Assembly: GCA_900552855.1 (NCBI GenBank)
Contig: USBG01000004.1
Coordinates: 1-34,515 of the forward strand
Origin: an uncultured Phascolarctobacterium sp.
GTDB lineage: Bacteria > Bacillota > Negativicutes > Acidaminococcales > Acidaminococcaceae
Reading direction: 5' to 3'
Length of the DNA: 34,515 bases
The position numbers and the translations under genes were made by a program. The stretch's first letter is position 1; each line of letters opens with the position of its first letter. Shown piece after piece: positions 1 to 7,299 of this stretch. The notes beneath the pieces were generated by a model. The model did no database searches. It worked only from the letters and a program-made list of their open reading frames with translations, and was not told where the DNA came from.

Positions 1-69
1 TATAAATTGATATCTTGTATATTAAAATATTATTAGTATTGTAGTTTCATATTGTTTAAGACAAATGAA

Positions 70-171
70 AAACTCCTAAAATAGTCATAGTATAAATATA
101 GTACAAAAGTGGAAGTATAGAGCTAGTTTTTAGAATTTGTACTTTATAGAAGCTATCTATTTTAGGAGTTT
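70..171 (-). terminator. Long imperfect hairpin downstream of trxB, possible terminator
   Basis: Positions 70-84 and 157-171 are exact 15-bp inverted repeats. Inside them a second inverted pair (AGTACAAA at 100-107 with TTTGTACT at 136-143) extends the fold. Read on the minus strand, the distal arm runs into five T, so it could end the trxB transcript. The enclosed segment is about 72 nt, much longer than a usual terminator loop, so a small palindromic repeat element is also possible. The rest of 1-204 is AT-rich with nothing recognisable. Confidence 0.4.
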
Positions 172-204
172 GTATTTATGTTTAATATAATTTTGTATAA
201 TCAA

Positions 205-1122
205 CTAGTTTTCTAAAAATTTGCAGGCTGCCATTGCTGCAATTGTACCATCACCACAAGCGGTTGTAAGTTGTCGTATTTTTTTATTACGACAGTCACC
301 TGCGGCAAATAAACCAGGAACAGAGGTTAGAGTGTCTGCTTCTGCTTGAATATAGCCTTGACTGGAGCAAATATTTAGATTGGCAAAGGGAGCATTATCG
401 GGTTTTTGACCAATGGCTATAAAAACGCCATCTACATCAAGCTTTTGGATGGAGTTATTTTCCTGATTTTTTAGCAGGAGACCAGTTAATTGTTCTTCTT
501 GCTCTTGGAGCGTATCTACTACATAGGGAGTGTGCAGAGTTATTTTATCATTTTGCAGGACTCGTTCCACAGTGCAGCTATCTGCTCGTAGCTGATTACG
601 ACGATGAATTAGGTGGACTTTTTTACATAGTGTACTTAAAAAAAGTGCTTCCTGCACGGCAGCGTTACCGCCGCCAACTACAGCAACCTCCTTATCAGCA
701 TAAAAGGCACCATCACATACAGAACAGTAGGACACACCTGCACCAATCAGTGCTTCTTCATTAGGTAGGCCCAATTGCTTATGTGCAGCACCTACGGCTA
801 GGATTACAGCGTTAGCTTCATAGCTGGCGCAGTCCGTACGGACAGTAAAAACATGGTCGTTATTGCTGATTACCTGTATGGCTTCCTCGTAGCTGATTAT
901 AGCACCAAAGCTAGAAGCTTGCTCTTCTAGCACTGCAGCAAATTCACTGCCATTAAGATGAGCAATACCTGGATAGTTTTCGACTAAGGGAGCATATGTT
1001 ATTTGACCACCTAAAACATTGCGTTCAAGGACCAGTACTTTTTTCCCAATACGTGCAGCGTAGATTGCTGCTGTAAGTCCTGCAGGACCTCCACCTATAA
1101 TGATGATATCGAATGCATTCAT
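205..1122 (-). CDS. trxB: Thioredoxin reductase (NADPH, FAD)
   Basis: This flavoprotein moves electrons from NADPH through FAD to thioredoxin or a similar redoxin in the cytoplasm. The N-terminal FAD-binding GGGPAG lies at about residues 10-15. The redox pair CSVC is at 133-136, followed by Asp-Gly as in the family. An NADPH-binding GGGNAA stretch is near 150 and HRRNQLR near 173-179. At 305 aa the length is normal. I start at the ATG at 1122 (MNAFDIIIIGGG), because the FAD motif should begin within about ten residues. A longer in-frame reading to 1194 adds 24 residues that do not look like TrxB. The ribosome site (GAAAGAAG) is weak. It lies downstream of nrdD on the same strand, which suggests it feeds the redoxin-like domain of NrdD, although a separate promoter is also visible. 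Confidence 0.93.
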   Translation of the reverse strand: MNAFDIIIIGGGPAGLTAAIYAARIGKKVLVLERNVLGGQITYAPLVENYPGIAHLNGSEFAAVLEEQASSFGAIISYEEAIQVISNNDHVFTVRTDCASYEANAVILAVGAAHKQLGLPNEEALIGAGVSYCSVCDGAFYADKEVAVVGGGNAAVQEALFLSTLCKKVHLIHRRNQLRADSCTVERVLQNDKITLHTPYVVDTLQEQEEQLTGLLLKNQENNSIQKLDVDGVFIAIGQKPDNAPFANLNICSSQGYIQAEADTLTSVPGLFAAGDCRNKKIRQLTTACGDGTIAAMAACKFLEN

Positions 1123-1156
1123 AATTACGCTTCTTTCTGAAAATGAATTAAGATAA

Positions 1157-1229
1157 GGGGCCGTGAAGACAGCCCCTTGCAATTTATTATCCAAATATGA
1201 AAATCAGTATAAACACAATTTTGTTTATA
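1157..1229 (-). promoter_or_regulatory. Two hairpins in the trxB leader
   Basis: On the minus strand the untranslated leader of trxB holds an A+T hairpin (8-bp arms at 1208-1215 and 1222-1229, 6-nt loop). A stable G+C hairpin follows (8-bp arms at 1157-1164 and 1169-1176, loop CTTC). The second is followed only by a loose T-rich stretch, so it is not a clear terminator. It may be an attenuator or an mRNA-stability element. No known riboswitch is recognised. Confidence 0.4.
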
Positions 1230-1248
1230 AAATAGTCTATTGCTTACT

Positions 1249-1276
1249 TGTATAATGATTTGAAGTAAATTCACAA
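1249..1276 (-). promoter_or_regulatory. Candidate sigma-A promoter for trxB
   Basis: On the minus strand TTGTGA (1271-1276) and TATACA (1249-1254) are separated by 16 bp. Transcription would begin near 1243, giving a leader of about 120 nt that contains the two hairpins. Assigned only by match to the consensus. Confidence 0.4.
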
Positions 1277-1298
1277 TAAGAATGGTAATTAGCAACTA

Positions 1299-3659
1299 CT
1301 ATTTTTTATTATATTCATTGACATATTTACGAATAGGGCCCAAGCCCGTGATTTTGTCATGACCAACGACTAAGGTTGGTGCTTGACGAATACCTAGCTT
1401 TTTGGCTAGCTCTGCATTTTCCTCAGCTAAAAGCTTACTAAAGGCCATACCTGTATTTTGCAAAAGCTTTTCTGCCTGAGCACAGTTGGGACAGGTGCGT
1501 GTGGCAAAAAGCAGCAGCTGGTGTTCTTGGTTATGAGCCGGAAGTTCACTCTCCTCTTCAGATTGTACTTCTGCAGATTTGTACAGGTGGGAGGTATCAA
1601 TATCATAAACCCTGCGGTCCTTAAATTCCTGCGCTTTACCATCATTCCAGTTTTGTACAGGACGATAGTAGCCAGTAATACGACTGTAAACCTCCGTTTT
1701 TTGACCGCAATGAGGACAGATAAACTGTTCACCATTTAAATAGCCATGCTCAGAACATACAGAGTATGTTGGAGAAATGGTATAATATGGTAGCCTATAA
1801 TTTTCGGCAATTTTACGAACTAGATTAGCTGCGGATTTCCAGCTAGGTAGCTTTTCTCCTAAAAAAGCATGGAAGACGGTACCAGAGGTATAACGTGTCT
1901 GCAGTTTATCCTGAATATCAAGAGCGGAAAAGATATCATCAGTATAGTTTACCGGTAGATGAGAGGAATTTGTATAATAAGGAGTACCGTGTTCATTAGC
2001 AGTAATAATATCAGGAAATTGTTCTTTATCGTGCTTGGCAAAGCGATAGGTAGTTGATTCTGCAGGAGTTGCTTCTAGATTATATAAATCACCGTATAGC
2101 TCCTGATAGTCGCTAAGACGATTGCGCATATGATCTAAGACGTCTTGGGCAAATTTTTGGACCTTGGGATTTGTTAAATCAGCATGTAGCCATTTTGCGT
2201 TAAGTCCAGCTTCATTCATACCAATAAGACCGATGGTAGAAAAGTGGTTATTGAAGTTACCAAGATAACGCTTAGTATAGGGGTAAAGTCCATTATCAAG
2301 CAGCTGGGTAATTACAGTACGTTTTGTTTTTAAGCTACGAGCTGCAATATCCATAAGTTTGTCCAGGCGTTTATAAAAATCAGCTTCATCATGGGCAAGA
2401 TAAGCAATACGAGGTAAATTGATGGTGACTACGCCAACACTTCCTGTTGATTCACCAGAGCCGAAGAAGCCACCGCTTTTCTTGCGGAGCTCACGCAGGT
2501 CAAGGCGTAAACGACAGCACATGGAGCGAATATCAGAGGGCTCCATATCAGAATTAATATAGTTGGAGAAATATGGTGTACCGTACTTGGCGGTCATTTC
2601 AAAAAGGAGATTATTATTTTCTGTTTCGTTCCAATTAAAATCCTTAGTTATGGAGTATGTAGGAATTGGATATTGGAAGCCTCGTCCGTTAGCATCGCCT
2701 TCAATCATGATTTCAATAAAGGCCTTATTAATCATATCCATTTCTTTTTTACAATCTCCATATGTAAAAGGCATTTCCTTGCCACCTACTAGAGCAGGCA
2801 AATCAGCTAAATCCTTAGGAACTGTCCAGTCTAGGGTAATATTGGTAAAGGGAGCCTGTGTTCCCCATCGAGATGGAGTATTAACGCCATAAATAAAGGA
2901 TTGAATACATTGCTTAACTTCTCTTTGAGTAAGATTATCAGCCTTAACAAATGGCGCCAGATATGTATCAAAGCTAGAGAAGGCTTGTGCGCCTGCCCAT
3001 TCATTTTGCATTATACCAAGAAAGTTTACCATCTGATTGCAAAGAGTTGAAAGATGGCTGGCTGGCGAAGATGTGATTTTGCCTGGGACACCACCTAAGC
3101 CCTCATGGATTAGCTGCTTAAGGCTCCAACCAGCACAGTAGCCGGTGAGCATAGAAAGGTCATGAATATGAATGGCAGCACTGCGGTGAGCCTCTGCGAT
3201 TTCTTGGTCATAAATTTCAGATAACCAGTAATTGGCAGTAATCGCACCAGAGTTAGATAAAATTAAACCACCAACAGAATAGGTAACCGTAGAATTTTCT
3301 TTAACACGCCAATCATTAATTTTAAGATAATTGTCTACTAAATCCTTATAATTTAAGAGAGCGGAACTAACATTACGAATTTTTTCTCTTTGTTTACGGT
3401 AAAGAATATATGCTTTGGCAACATCTGCATAGCCTGAATCAGAAAGAACGCGTTCAACGCTGTCCTGTACGTCTTCTACAGAGATAATATCATTCTTAAT
3501 TTTACTTTGAAAGTTTGCTGTAACCTGTAATGCAAGCATATTGATAACATCAGGATGATAATTTTTATTTTGGGCTTCAAAGGCTTTTATCATGGCAGAG
3601 CTGATTTTTTTAAGCTCAAAATCGACTACTTTGCCATTTCTTTTTACAATGGAATACAT
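1299..3659 (-). CDS. nrdD: Anaerobic (class III) ribonucleoside-triphosphate reductase with C-terminal glutaredoxin-like domain
   Basis: This glycyl-radical enzyme reduces ribonucleoside triphosphates to deoxy forms under anaerobic conditions. Residues 3-95 form an ATP-cone allosteric domain (VKRNGKVVDFELKKI). The catalytic barrel follows. A zinc site (C635, H638, C648, C651) precedes the glycyl-radical loop RITGYYRP, with the radical Gly near 663. The family usually ends soon after this loop. Here an acidic linker leads to about 74 extra residues with a redoxin CPNC pair near 723-726, the cis-Pro stretch QAPTLVV and a short C-terminal helix, which together look like glutaredoxin. The full length of 786 aa against about 710 for E. 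coli NrdD fits such a fusion. The ATG at 3659 has an AGGAG site upstream. It is followed by trxB and preceded by nrdG. Class III enzymes take electrons from formate or, in some subgroups, from redoxins; the fusion suggests the latter, which is inference. Confidence 0.95.
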   Translation of the reverse strand: MYSIVKRNGKVVDFELKKISSAMIKAFEAQNKNYHPDVINMLALQVTANFQSKIKNDIISVEDVQDSVERVLSDSGYADVAKAYILYRKQREKIRNVSSALLNYKDLVDNYLKINDWRVKENSTVTYSVGGLILSNSGAITANYWLSEIYDQEIAEAHRSAAIHIHDLSMLTGYCAGWSLKQLIHEGLGGVPGKITSSPASHLSTLCNQMVNFLGIMQNEWAGAQAFSSFDTYLAPFVKADNLTQREVKQCIQSFIYGVNTPSRWGTQAPFTNITLDWTVPKDLADLPALVGGKEMPFTYGDCKKEMDMINKAFIEIMIEGDANGRGFQYPIPTYSITKDFNWNETENNNLLFEMTAKYGTPYFSNYINSDMEPSDIRSMCCRLRLDLRELRKKSGGFFGSGESTGSVGVVTINLPRIAYLAHDEADFYKRLDKLMDIAARSLKTKRTVITQLLDNGLYPYTKRYLGNFNNHFSTIGLIGMNEAGLNAKWLHADLTNPKVQKFAQDVLDHMRNRLSDYQELYGDLYNLEATPAESTTYRFAKHDKEQFPDIITANEHGTPYYTNSSHLPVNYTDDIFSALDIQDKLQTRYTSGTVFHAFLGEKLPSWKSAANLVRKIAENYRLPYYTISPTYSVCSEHGYLNGEQFICPHCGQKTEVYSRITGYYRPVQNWNDGKAQEFKDRRVYDIDTSHLYKSAEVQSEEESELPAHNQEHQLLLFATRTCPNCAQAEKLLQNTGMAFSKLLAEENAELAKKLGIRQAPTLVVGHDKITGLGPIRKYVNEYNKK

Positions 3660-3760
3660 AGAATTTCTCCTCTCTCAAAGCAACCAAGCTGCCAAAATTT
3701 TTAGCAATAGTTTTGAAAATTACGTTCAAGCATAGGGCGTGTAAGCGAATTACTGCTTGT

Positions 3761-3789
3761 ATTATAGTATATATGGACAAGAATAGCAA
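3761..3789 (-). promoter_or_regulatory. nrdD promoter
   Basis: On the minus strand TTGCTA (3784-3789) and a perfect TATAAT (3761-3766) are separated by exactly 17 bp. Transcription would start near 3754, about 95 nt before the nrdD start codon. The -35 hexamer lies inside the first NrdR-like box. Confidence 0.65.
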
Positions 3790-3830
3790 TATATAGTTGA
3801 GATATACATGATTGATACAATATGTTGTAT
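3784..3830. promoter_or_regulatory. Tandem NrdR-box-like operators
   Basis: Two 16-bp palindrome-like sites, at 3784-3799 and 3815-3830, each fit the core CWATATNTWG of the NrdR box: CAATATATAG at 3787-3796 and CAATATGTTG at 3818-3827. Their cores are 31 bp apart, about three helical turns, which is the usual arrangement of NrdR box pairs. The first overlaps the -35 of the nrdD promoter, so binding would repress. NrdR is the ATP/dATP-sensing repressor of ribonucleotide reductase genes. The gene for it is not in this window. Confidence 0.7.
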
Positions 3831-3834
3831 TTGG

Positions 3835-4542
3835 CTATAATCCGCGGATTTCTACATATTTAGCAGCTTGCTCAAGAATATGTTTATATTCTTGAAGCTT
3901 TTGCTTTGTAGGTGCAGAAAAATTTTTAAAAATAACTGTTTCTCTATCTACGAATGGTTGTAAATAATAGCGTGTACATAGTTTACCTGGAGCAAGCTTT
4001 TGCAGCATTCTTGCTATATTAGTGAAGCTTTCAGCATCATGTAGCTGCTTAATAACCGTTGTGCGAAGCTCGTAATCAATAGAACCCTTTAGTAGCTGAG
4101 TTAGGCTATTCATAAATGGCTCTAAATTAATGGCTTTTAATCCACAGGTTTCTGCATAACGCAGCTCGTCATTTTTGATATCCATAGCAACATAATCAAG
4201 AAGATTTGAGTTAATTAATTGTCTAAGTACCTCTGGTTTAGAGCCATTAGTATCAAGCTTAACTAAATAACCAAGCTTTTTGATTTTTTCTATGAAGAAA
4301 GGCAAATCCTTTTGCAATGTTGGTTCTCCACCACTGATGCAAACGGCATCTAAAAAGCCTTGACGTTTTTTTAGAAACACGAATAGCTCTTCTTCGGACA
4401 TAAGCGGAGACACATTATAATCTAAAAGCTCACTGTTGTGGCAAAAGGGACAGCGTAGATTACAGCTACCTAAAAATACAGTACAAGCAACTTGGCTAGG
4501 ATAATCCAGCAGCGTCATTTTTTGCAATCCGCAAATTTTCAT
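3835..4542 (-). CDS. nrdG: Anaerobic ribonucleotide reductase activating protein (radical SAM)
   Basis: This activase uses a [4Fe-4S] cluster and S-adenosylmethionine to generate the glycyl radical on NrdD. The radical-SAM cluster motif CNLRCPFC is present, with C27, C31 and C34. A SAM-binding SGGEPT stretch follows near residue 70. At 235 aa with the opening KICGLQKMTLLDYPS it matches the NrdG2-type subfamily rather than the shorter E. coli NrdG. The ATG at 4542 has an AGAGGCGG site upstream. It lies 175 bp upstream of nrdD on the same strand, but nrdD has its own promoter in between, so the two may be transcribed both together and separately. A TATAAT (plus-strand ATTATA at 4578-4583) upstream is a possible -10 for nrdG, but with a poor -35. 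Confidence 0.93.
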   Translation of the reverse strand: MKICGLQKMTLLDYPSQVACTVFLGSCNLRCPFCHNSELLDYNVSPLMSEEELFVFLKKRQGFLDAVCISGGEPTLQKDLPFFIEKIKKLGYLVKLDTNGSKPEVLRQLINSNLLDYVAMDIKNDELRYAETCGLKAINLEPFMNSLTQLLKGSIDYELRTTVIKQLHDAESFTNIARMLQKLAPGKLCTRYYLQPFVDRETVIFKNFSAPTKQKLQEYKHILEQAAKYVEIRGL

Positions 4543-4809
4543 AATTACCGCCTCTTTTTACTAAAATAACCATAGACATTATAGCAAAATGGAGATGATA
4601 AGGAAAAAGGAGTAGAGGAGAGTTCTAGCGTAGCAAGATTATTTTTAGAGCAGATTCTCCACAAAACTACGATTTTTATAGATATCTATTAATCATATTA
4701 ACAATATAGTTAATAGTTGTGTGAAATGGAGCTTGCACAAGTTACTTTGTAACTATATTTACAGTAATTTACAAAAGAAATCTTATTATTTCAGGTAATG
4801 TTAATTTTC
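4543..4809. other. Divergent intergenic region between nrdG and the aro leader
   Basis: This AT-rich stretch separates the divergent nrdG and aro transcription units. It holds the possible nrdG -10 and one small palindrome, AGTTACTTTGTAACT at 4740-4754 (6-bp arms), which could be an operator. No coding region or known RNA is recognised. Confidence 0.4.
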
Positions 4810-4838
4810 TTGACATATAGAATTATTAGCAGTAGAAT
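4810..4838 (+). promoter_or_regulatory. Promoter of the aro operon
   Basis: A consensus -35 TTGACA (4810-4815) and TAGAAT (4833-4838) are separated by exactly 17 bp, the best promoter match in the window. Transcription would begin near 4845, about 40 nt before the leader-peptide start codon. Confidence 0.8.
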
Positions 4839-4885
4839 ACTTTCAATCGCTGAATATGCGATAATTTAATTTGCAGGTGATAAAA

Positions 4886-4990
4886 ATGAAATCTATGAAG
4901 ATTAATGCTGCAATTGAATATGGTTTTTATTATGCGCCGGTCTTTAGATATTACTTTAGCACCGGTTCTTTGGCATGTAAAAAATCATAG
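4886..4990 (+). CDS. Tyr/Phe-rich leader peptide of the aro operon
   Basis: A 34-codon frame begins with ATG at 4886, preceded by a good ribosome site (AGGTGA at 4875-4880, 5-nt spacing). Residues 12-24 read YGFYYAPVFRYYF, so eight of thirteen are aromatic: five Tyr and three Phe, with no Trp. It sits between a strong promoter and an intrinsic terminator, directly upstream of DAHP synthase and the rest of the Phe/Tyr pathway. This is the classic layout of ribosome-mediated attenuation: low charged tRNA-Tyr or tRNA-Phe stalls the ribosome and favours readthrough. A weak stem (4936-4941 with 4961-4966) overlaps the last aromatic codons. I could not identify a clear antiterminator pairing. The peptide itself need not have a function. 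Confidence 0.85.
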   Translation: MKSMKINAAIEYGFYYAPVFRYYFSTGSLACKKS

Positions 4991-5057
4991 GCAGTTATAA
5001 TCGTAATAGAGAAGTTTTTGTTTTGCATTTAGGCTATACCGATAATGTATTTTTGAG

Positions 5058-5085
5058 CAGGCTCATTACGTGAGCCTGTTTTTTT
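5058..5085 (+). terminator. Attenuator terminator upstream of aroF
   Basis: CAGGCTCA (5058-5065) pairs perfectly with TGAGCCTG (5071-5078) around a 5-nt loop, followed by seven T. It lies between the leader peptide and aroF, so it is the decision point of the attenuator rather than the end of a gene. A second small hairpin (5084-5099) separates it from the aroF ribosome site. Confidence 0.88.
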
Positions 5086-5138
5086 ATTACCTGTAATAAG
5101 GTTAAATTAAGCTGATGATGAAAAAGGAGAGATGAAAA

Positions 5139-6152
5139 ATGGTTATAGTATTCAAACCTGGAGCACCTGAGGAAAATAAAGCAAAAATGAAAGCAAATTT
5201 GGAGCGACAAGGCTTCCAAATTAATGAAATTAATGGTCTGAATATGACTATTTTCGGTATTATTGGCGACACCAGTGCACTTGATATTAATATGCTGCGT
5301 ATAGATGATGCTGTTGATAAGGTTATGCGTGTACAGGAGCCCTTTAAGCGTGCTAATAGAGCCTTCCATCCCTTGGACAGTATTGTCAATGTTGGCGGTG
5401 TAGAGGTTGGCGGACGCAAAATTCAGGTAATTGCAGGTCCGTGCTCAGTAGAATCTGTTGAGCAGGTAACAGGTATTGCTAAATCTGTAAAGATTGGTGG
5501 TGCTACAATGCTGCGTGGTGGTGCCTTCAAGCCTCGCACATCTCCGTATTCCTTCCAAGGCTTAAAGGAGTTAGGACTTGACTACTTAAAGGCAGCTAAG
5601 GCAGAAACAGGACTTCCTATCGTAACAGAAATTATGTCTACTGAATATCTGGACCGCTTTGTGGAGGATGTTGACCTTATTCAGGTTGGTGCACGTAATA
5701 TGCAAAACTTTGAGCTGCTTAAGGCTTTAGGACAAACCAATAAGCCTATTTTATTAAAGCGTGGTCTGTCTGCAACTATTGAAGAATGGATTATGTCTGC
5801 TGAATACATTATGGCAGGTGGCAATGATAACGTTATTTTGTGTGAGCGCGGTATCCGTACCTTTGAGCATTATACCCGTAATACCCTTGATTTAAGTGCT
5901 ATTCCTGCAGTGAAAAAGCTGAGCCATCTTCCTGTAGTAGTAGATCCTAGTCATGCAGCAGGTTTGTGGTGGATGGTTGAGCCCTTGGCAAAGGCTGCGG
6001 TTGCAGTTGGTGCTGATGGTTTGTTGATTGAGGTTCATAATGACCCTGAACATGCACTTTGTGATGGTGCACAATCCTTGCGTCCCGAGCGCTTTGCTAA
6101 ATTGATGGGTGAGCTGCAGGGTATCGCAAGAATAGTAGGACGTGAGCTTTAA
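5139..6152 (+). CDS. aroF: 3-deoxy-7-phosphoheptulonate (DAHP) synthase
   Basis: This enzyme condenses phosphoenolpyruvate and erythrose 4-phosphate to DAHP, the committed step into the shikimate pathway. Residues 1-70 are a ferredoxin-like regulatory domain (MVIVFKPGAPEEN at its start), followed by the TIM-barrel with AGPCSVES (metal-binding C102), KPRTSPYSFQG and the late DPSHAAG motif. The domain order and the length of 337 aa match the Thermotoga maritima type, which is feedback-inhibited by Tyr and Phe through that N-terminal domain. The same inhibition is likely here, but is inferred. It is the first gene of the operon after the attenuator. The ribosome site AAGGAGA (5124-5130) supports ATG 5139. 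A gap of 277 nt separates it from tyrA. The symbol follows common usage; aroG or aroA(f) would also serve. Confidence 0.95.
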   Translation: MVIVFKPGAPEENKAKMKANLERQGFQINEINGLNMTIFGIIGDTSALDINMLRIDDAVDKVMRVQEPFKRANRAFHPLDSIVNVGGVEVGGRKIQVIAGPCSVESVEQVTGIAKSVKIGGATMLRGGAFKPRTSPYSFQGLKELGLDYLKAAKAETGLPIVTEIMSTEYLDRFVEDVDLIQVGARNMQNFELLKALGQTNKPILLKRGLSATIEEWIMSAEYIMAGGNDNVILCERGIRTFEHYTRNTLDLSAIPAVKKLSHLPVVVDPSHAAGLWWMVEPLAKAAVAVGADGLLIEVHNDPEHALCDGAQSLRPERFAKLMGELQGIARIVGREL

Positions 6153-6429
6153 GAAATGACCCACAATGCATTATCTGTAAATGTTTTAGTGGTTATGGTA
6201 TTTTTCAATATAGCTGGTTTTAAGAATAATAAGTATAAATATTGATATCAAGGCTTTGTGCCTATGATATATGTAGAATAGGATTATGGTAGAGTTTGAC
6301 CCGGTGAGAAGCTTGGTATTTTGGTAGAATTTGGGTAAACGTTGGTTGTAAGGGATGGCTGCTTTGGGCAGCCACCTTTGCCATACGTTTGTAGCATTGT
6401 AGTTTGGAAGCTTTATTTGAGGTGATTAT
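6153..6429 (+). other. Intergenic leader between aroF and tyrA with a strong hairpin
   Basis: In this otherwise tight operon a 277-nt gap stands out. It holds a hairpin with TGGCTGC (6356-6362) and GCAGCCA (6368-6374), extended by about five more pairs below a single bulged A. It is not followed by a T-run, so it is not a standard terminator. A weak internal promoter (TTGTGC at 6256-6261, 17 bp, TAGGAT at 6279-6284) is possible. The region may be a processing or secondary control site. I do not recognise a known riboswitch. Confidence 0.4.
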
Positions 6430-7299
6430 ATGGAATCTGGCTTTAAATGTACTAACTTTGAGGAGCTTAGCTTTGCTGTTATTGGCTTAGGACTTATTGG
6501 TGGGTCCTATGCTAAGGCTTTGCGTAGGCTGCAGGTGAGGCAGATTATTGGTGTAGAAATGAATGAAGAAGTCCTAAAGGCAGCTAAGGAACAGGGGATT
6601 ATTGATATTGCACTAACAAAGGCTGGAGTAGAATTAGCACAAGCAGATGTAATTATTTGTGCTATTTATCCAGAGGCTATAGCTAATTTTATTAGGCAGA
6701 GTGTTCAGTTTTTTAAAGCAGATGCTTTGATTACTGATGCAGCAGGCATTAAGGGTAATATGATTAGCAGTGTGCAGCGTTCCTTGTTACAGGGCATGGA
6801 GTTTATTTCCGGTCATCCTATGGCAGGACGTCAAAGCAGTGGGTTGGCTATGTCATCTGCAGATATTTTTGTAGATGCTAATTATATCATTGTTCCTGAA
6901 AATAACTCAGAGGCTGCTATACTATGGCTGGAATCCTTTGCAGAGGTTTTAGGTTGCCGTAGCACAGTGCGTGTTACTCCTGAGGAGCACGACAGCATCA
7001 TTGCCTACACTAGTAATTTACCCCACGTGACAGCAGTTGCCCTTATGGATAGTGCTTCCTTTAATGATAAAACTAAGTATTTTATTGCAGGCAGCTTTAG
7101 GGATGGTACAAGAGTGGCAGATATTAATCCAGAGCTTTGGTGTAGTTTGTTTTTAGCAAATAACATCAAGGTTGCAGAGGAAATTGATAAATATATGGAG
7201 CAGCTAGCTCTTTGGCGTAATGCCTTGATAGCTGGTGATGAAGAGATGTTAAAATCTTTAATGAGGCTTGCTGCTGACCGCAGAAAGGAGCTTTACTGA
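6430..7299 (+). CDS. tyrA: Prephenate dehydrogenase
   Basis: It oxidatively decarboxylates prephenate to 4-hydroxyphenylpyruvate, the committed Tyr step, with NAD(P). The Rossmann motif GLGLIGGS occurs near residues 19-26, the substrate-region GHPMAGRQ is present, and the C-terminal helical dimerisation part contains FRDGTRVAD. At 289 aa it has neither a chorismate mutase domain nor a C-terminal ACT domain, so feedback control by Tyr at this protein is not obvious. The start ATG follows GAGGTGAT at good spacing. Its TGA stop overlaps the aroB start (TGATG), indicating translational coupling. Confidence 0.94.
   Translation: MESGFKCTNFEELSFAVIGLGLIGGSYAKALRRLQVRQIIGVEMNEEVLKAAKEQGIIDIALTKAGVELAQADVIICAIYPEAIANFIRQSVQFFKADALITDAAGIKGNMISSVQRSLLQGMEFISGHPMAGRQSSGLAMSSADIFVDANYIIVPENNSEAAILWLESFAEVLGCRSTVRVTPEEHDSIIAYTSNLPHVTAVALMDSASFNDKTKYFIAGSFRDGTRVADINPELWCSLFLANNIKVAEEIDKYMEQLALWRNALIAGDEEMLKSLMRLAADRRKELY

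Noticed and set aside
178..216. A 12-codon plus-strand frame after AGGAG near the trxB end
   Set aside because: The AGGAG is part of the inverted-repeat arm, the frame overlaps the trxB end, and the peptide has no recognisable feature.
205..1194. A longer TrxB start at 1194
   Set aside because: It adds 24 residues before the FAD motif with no family similarity, and crosses the leader hairpin.
4845..5138. A T-box riboswitch upstream of aroF
   Set aside because: No T-box bulge sequence or specifier-loop layout was found. The Tyr/Phe-rich peptide and terminator explain the region better.
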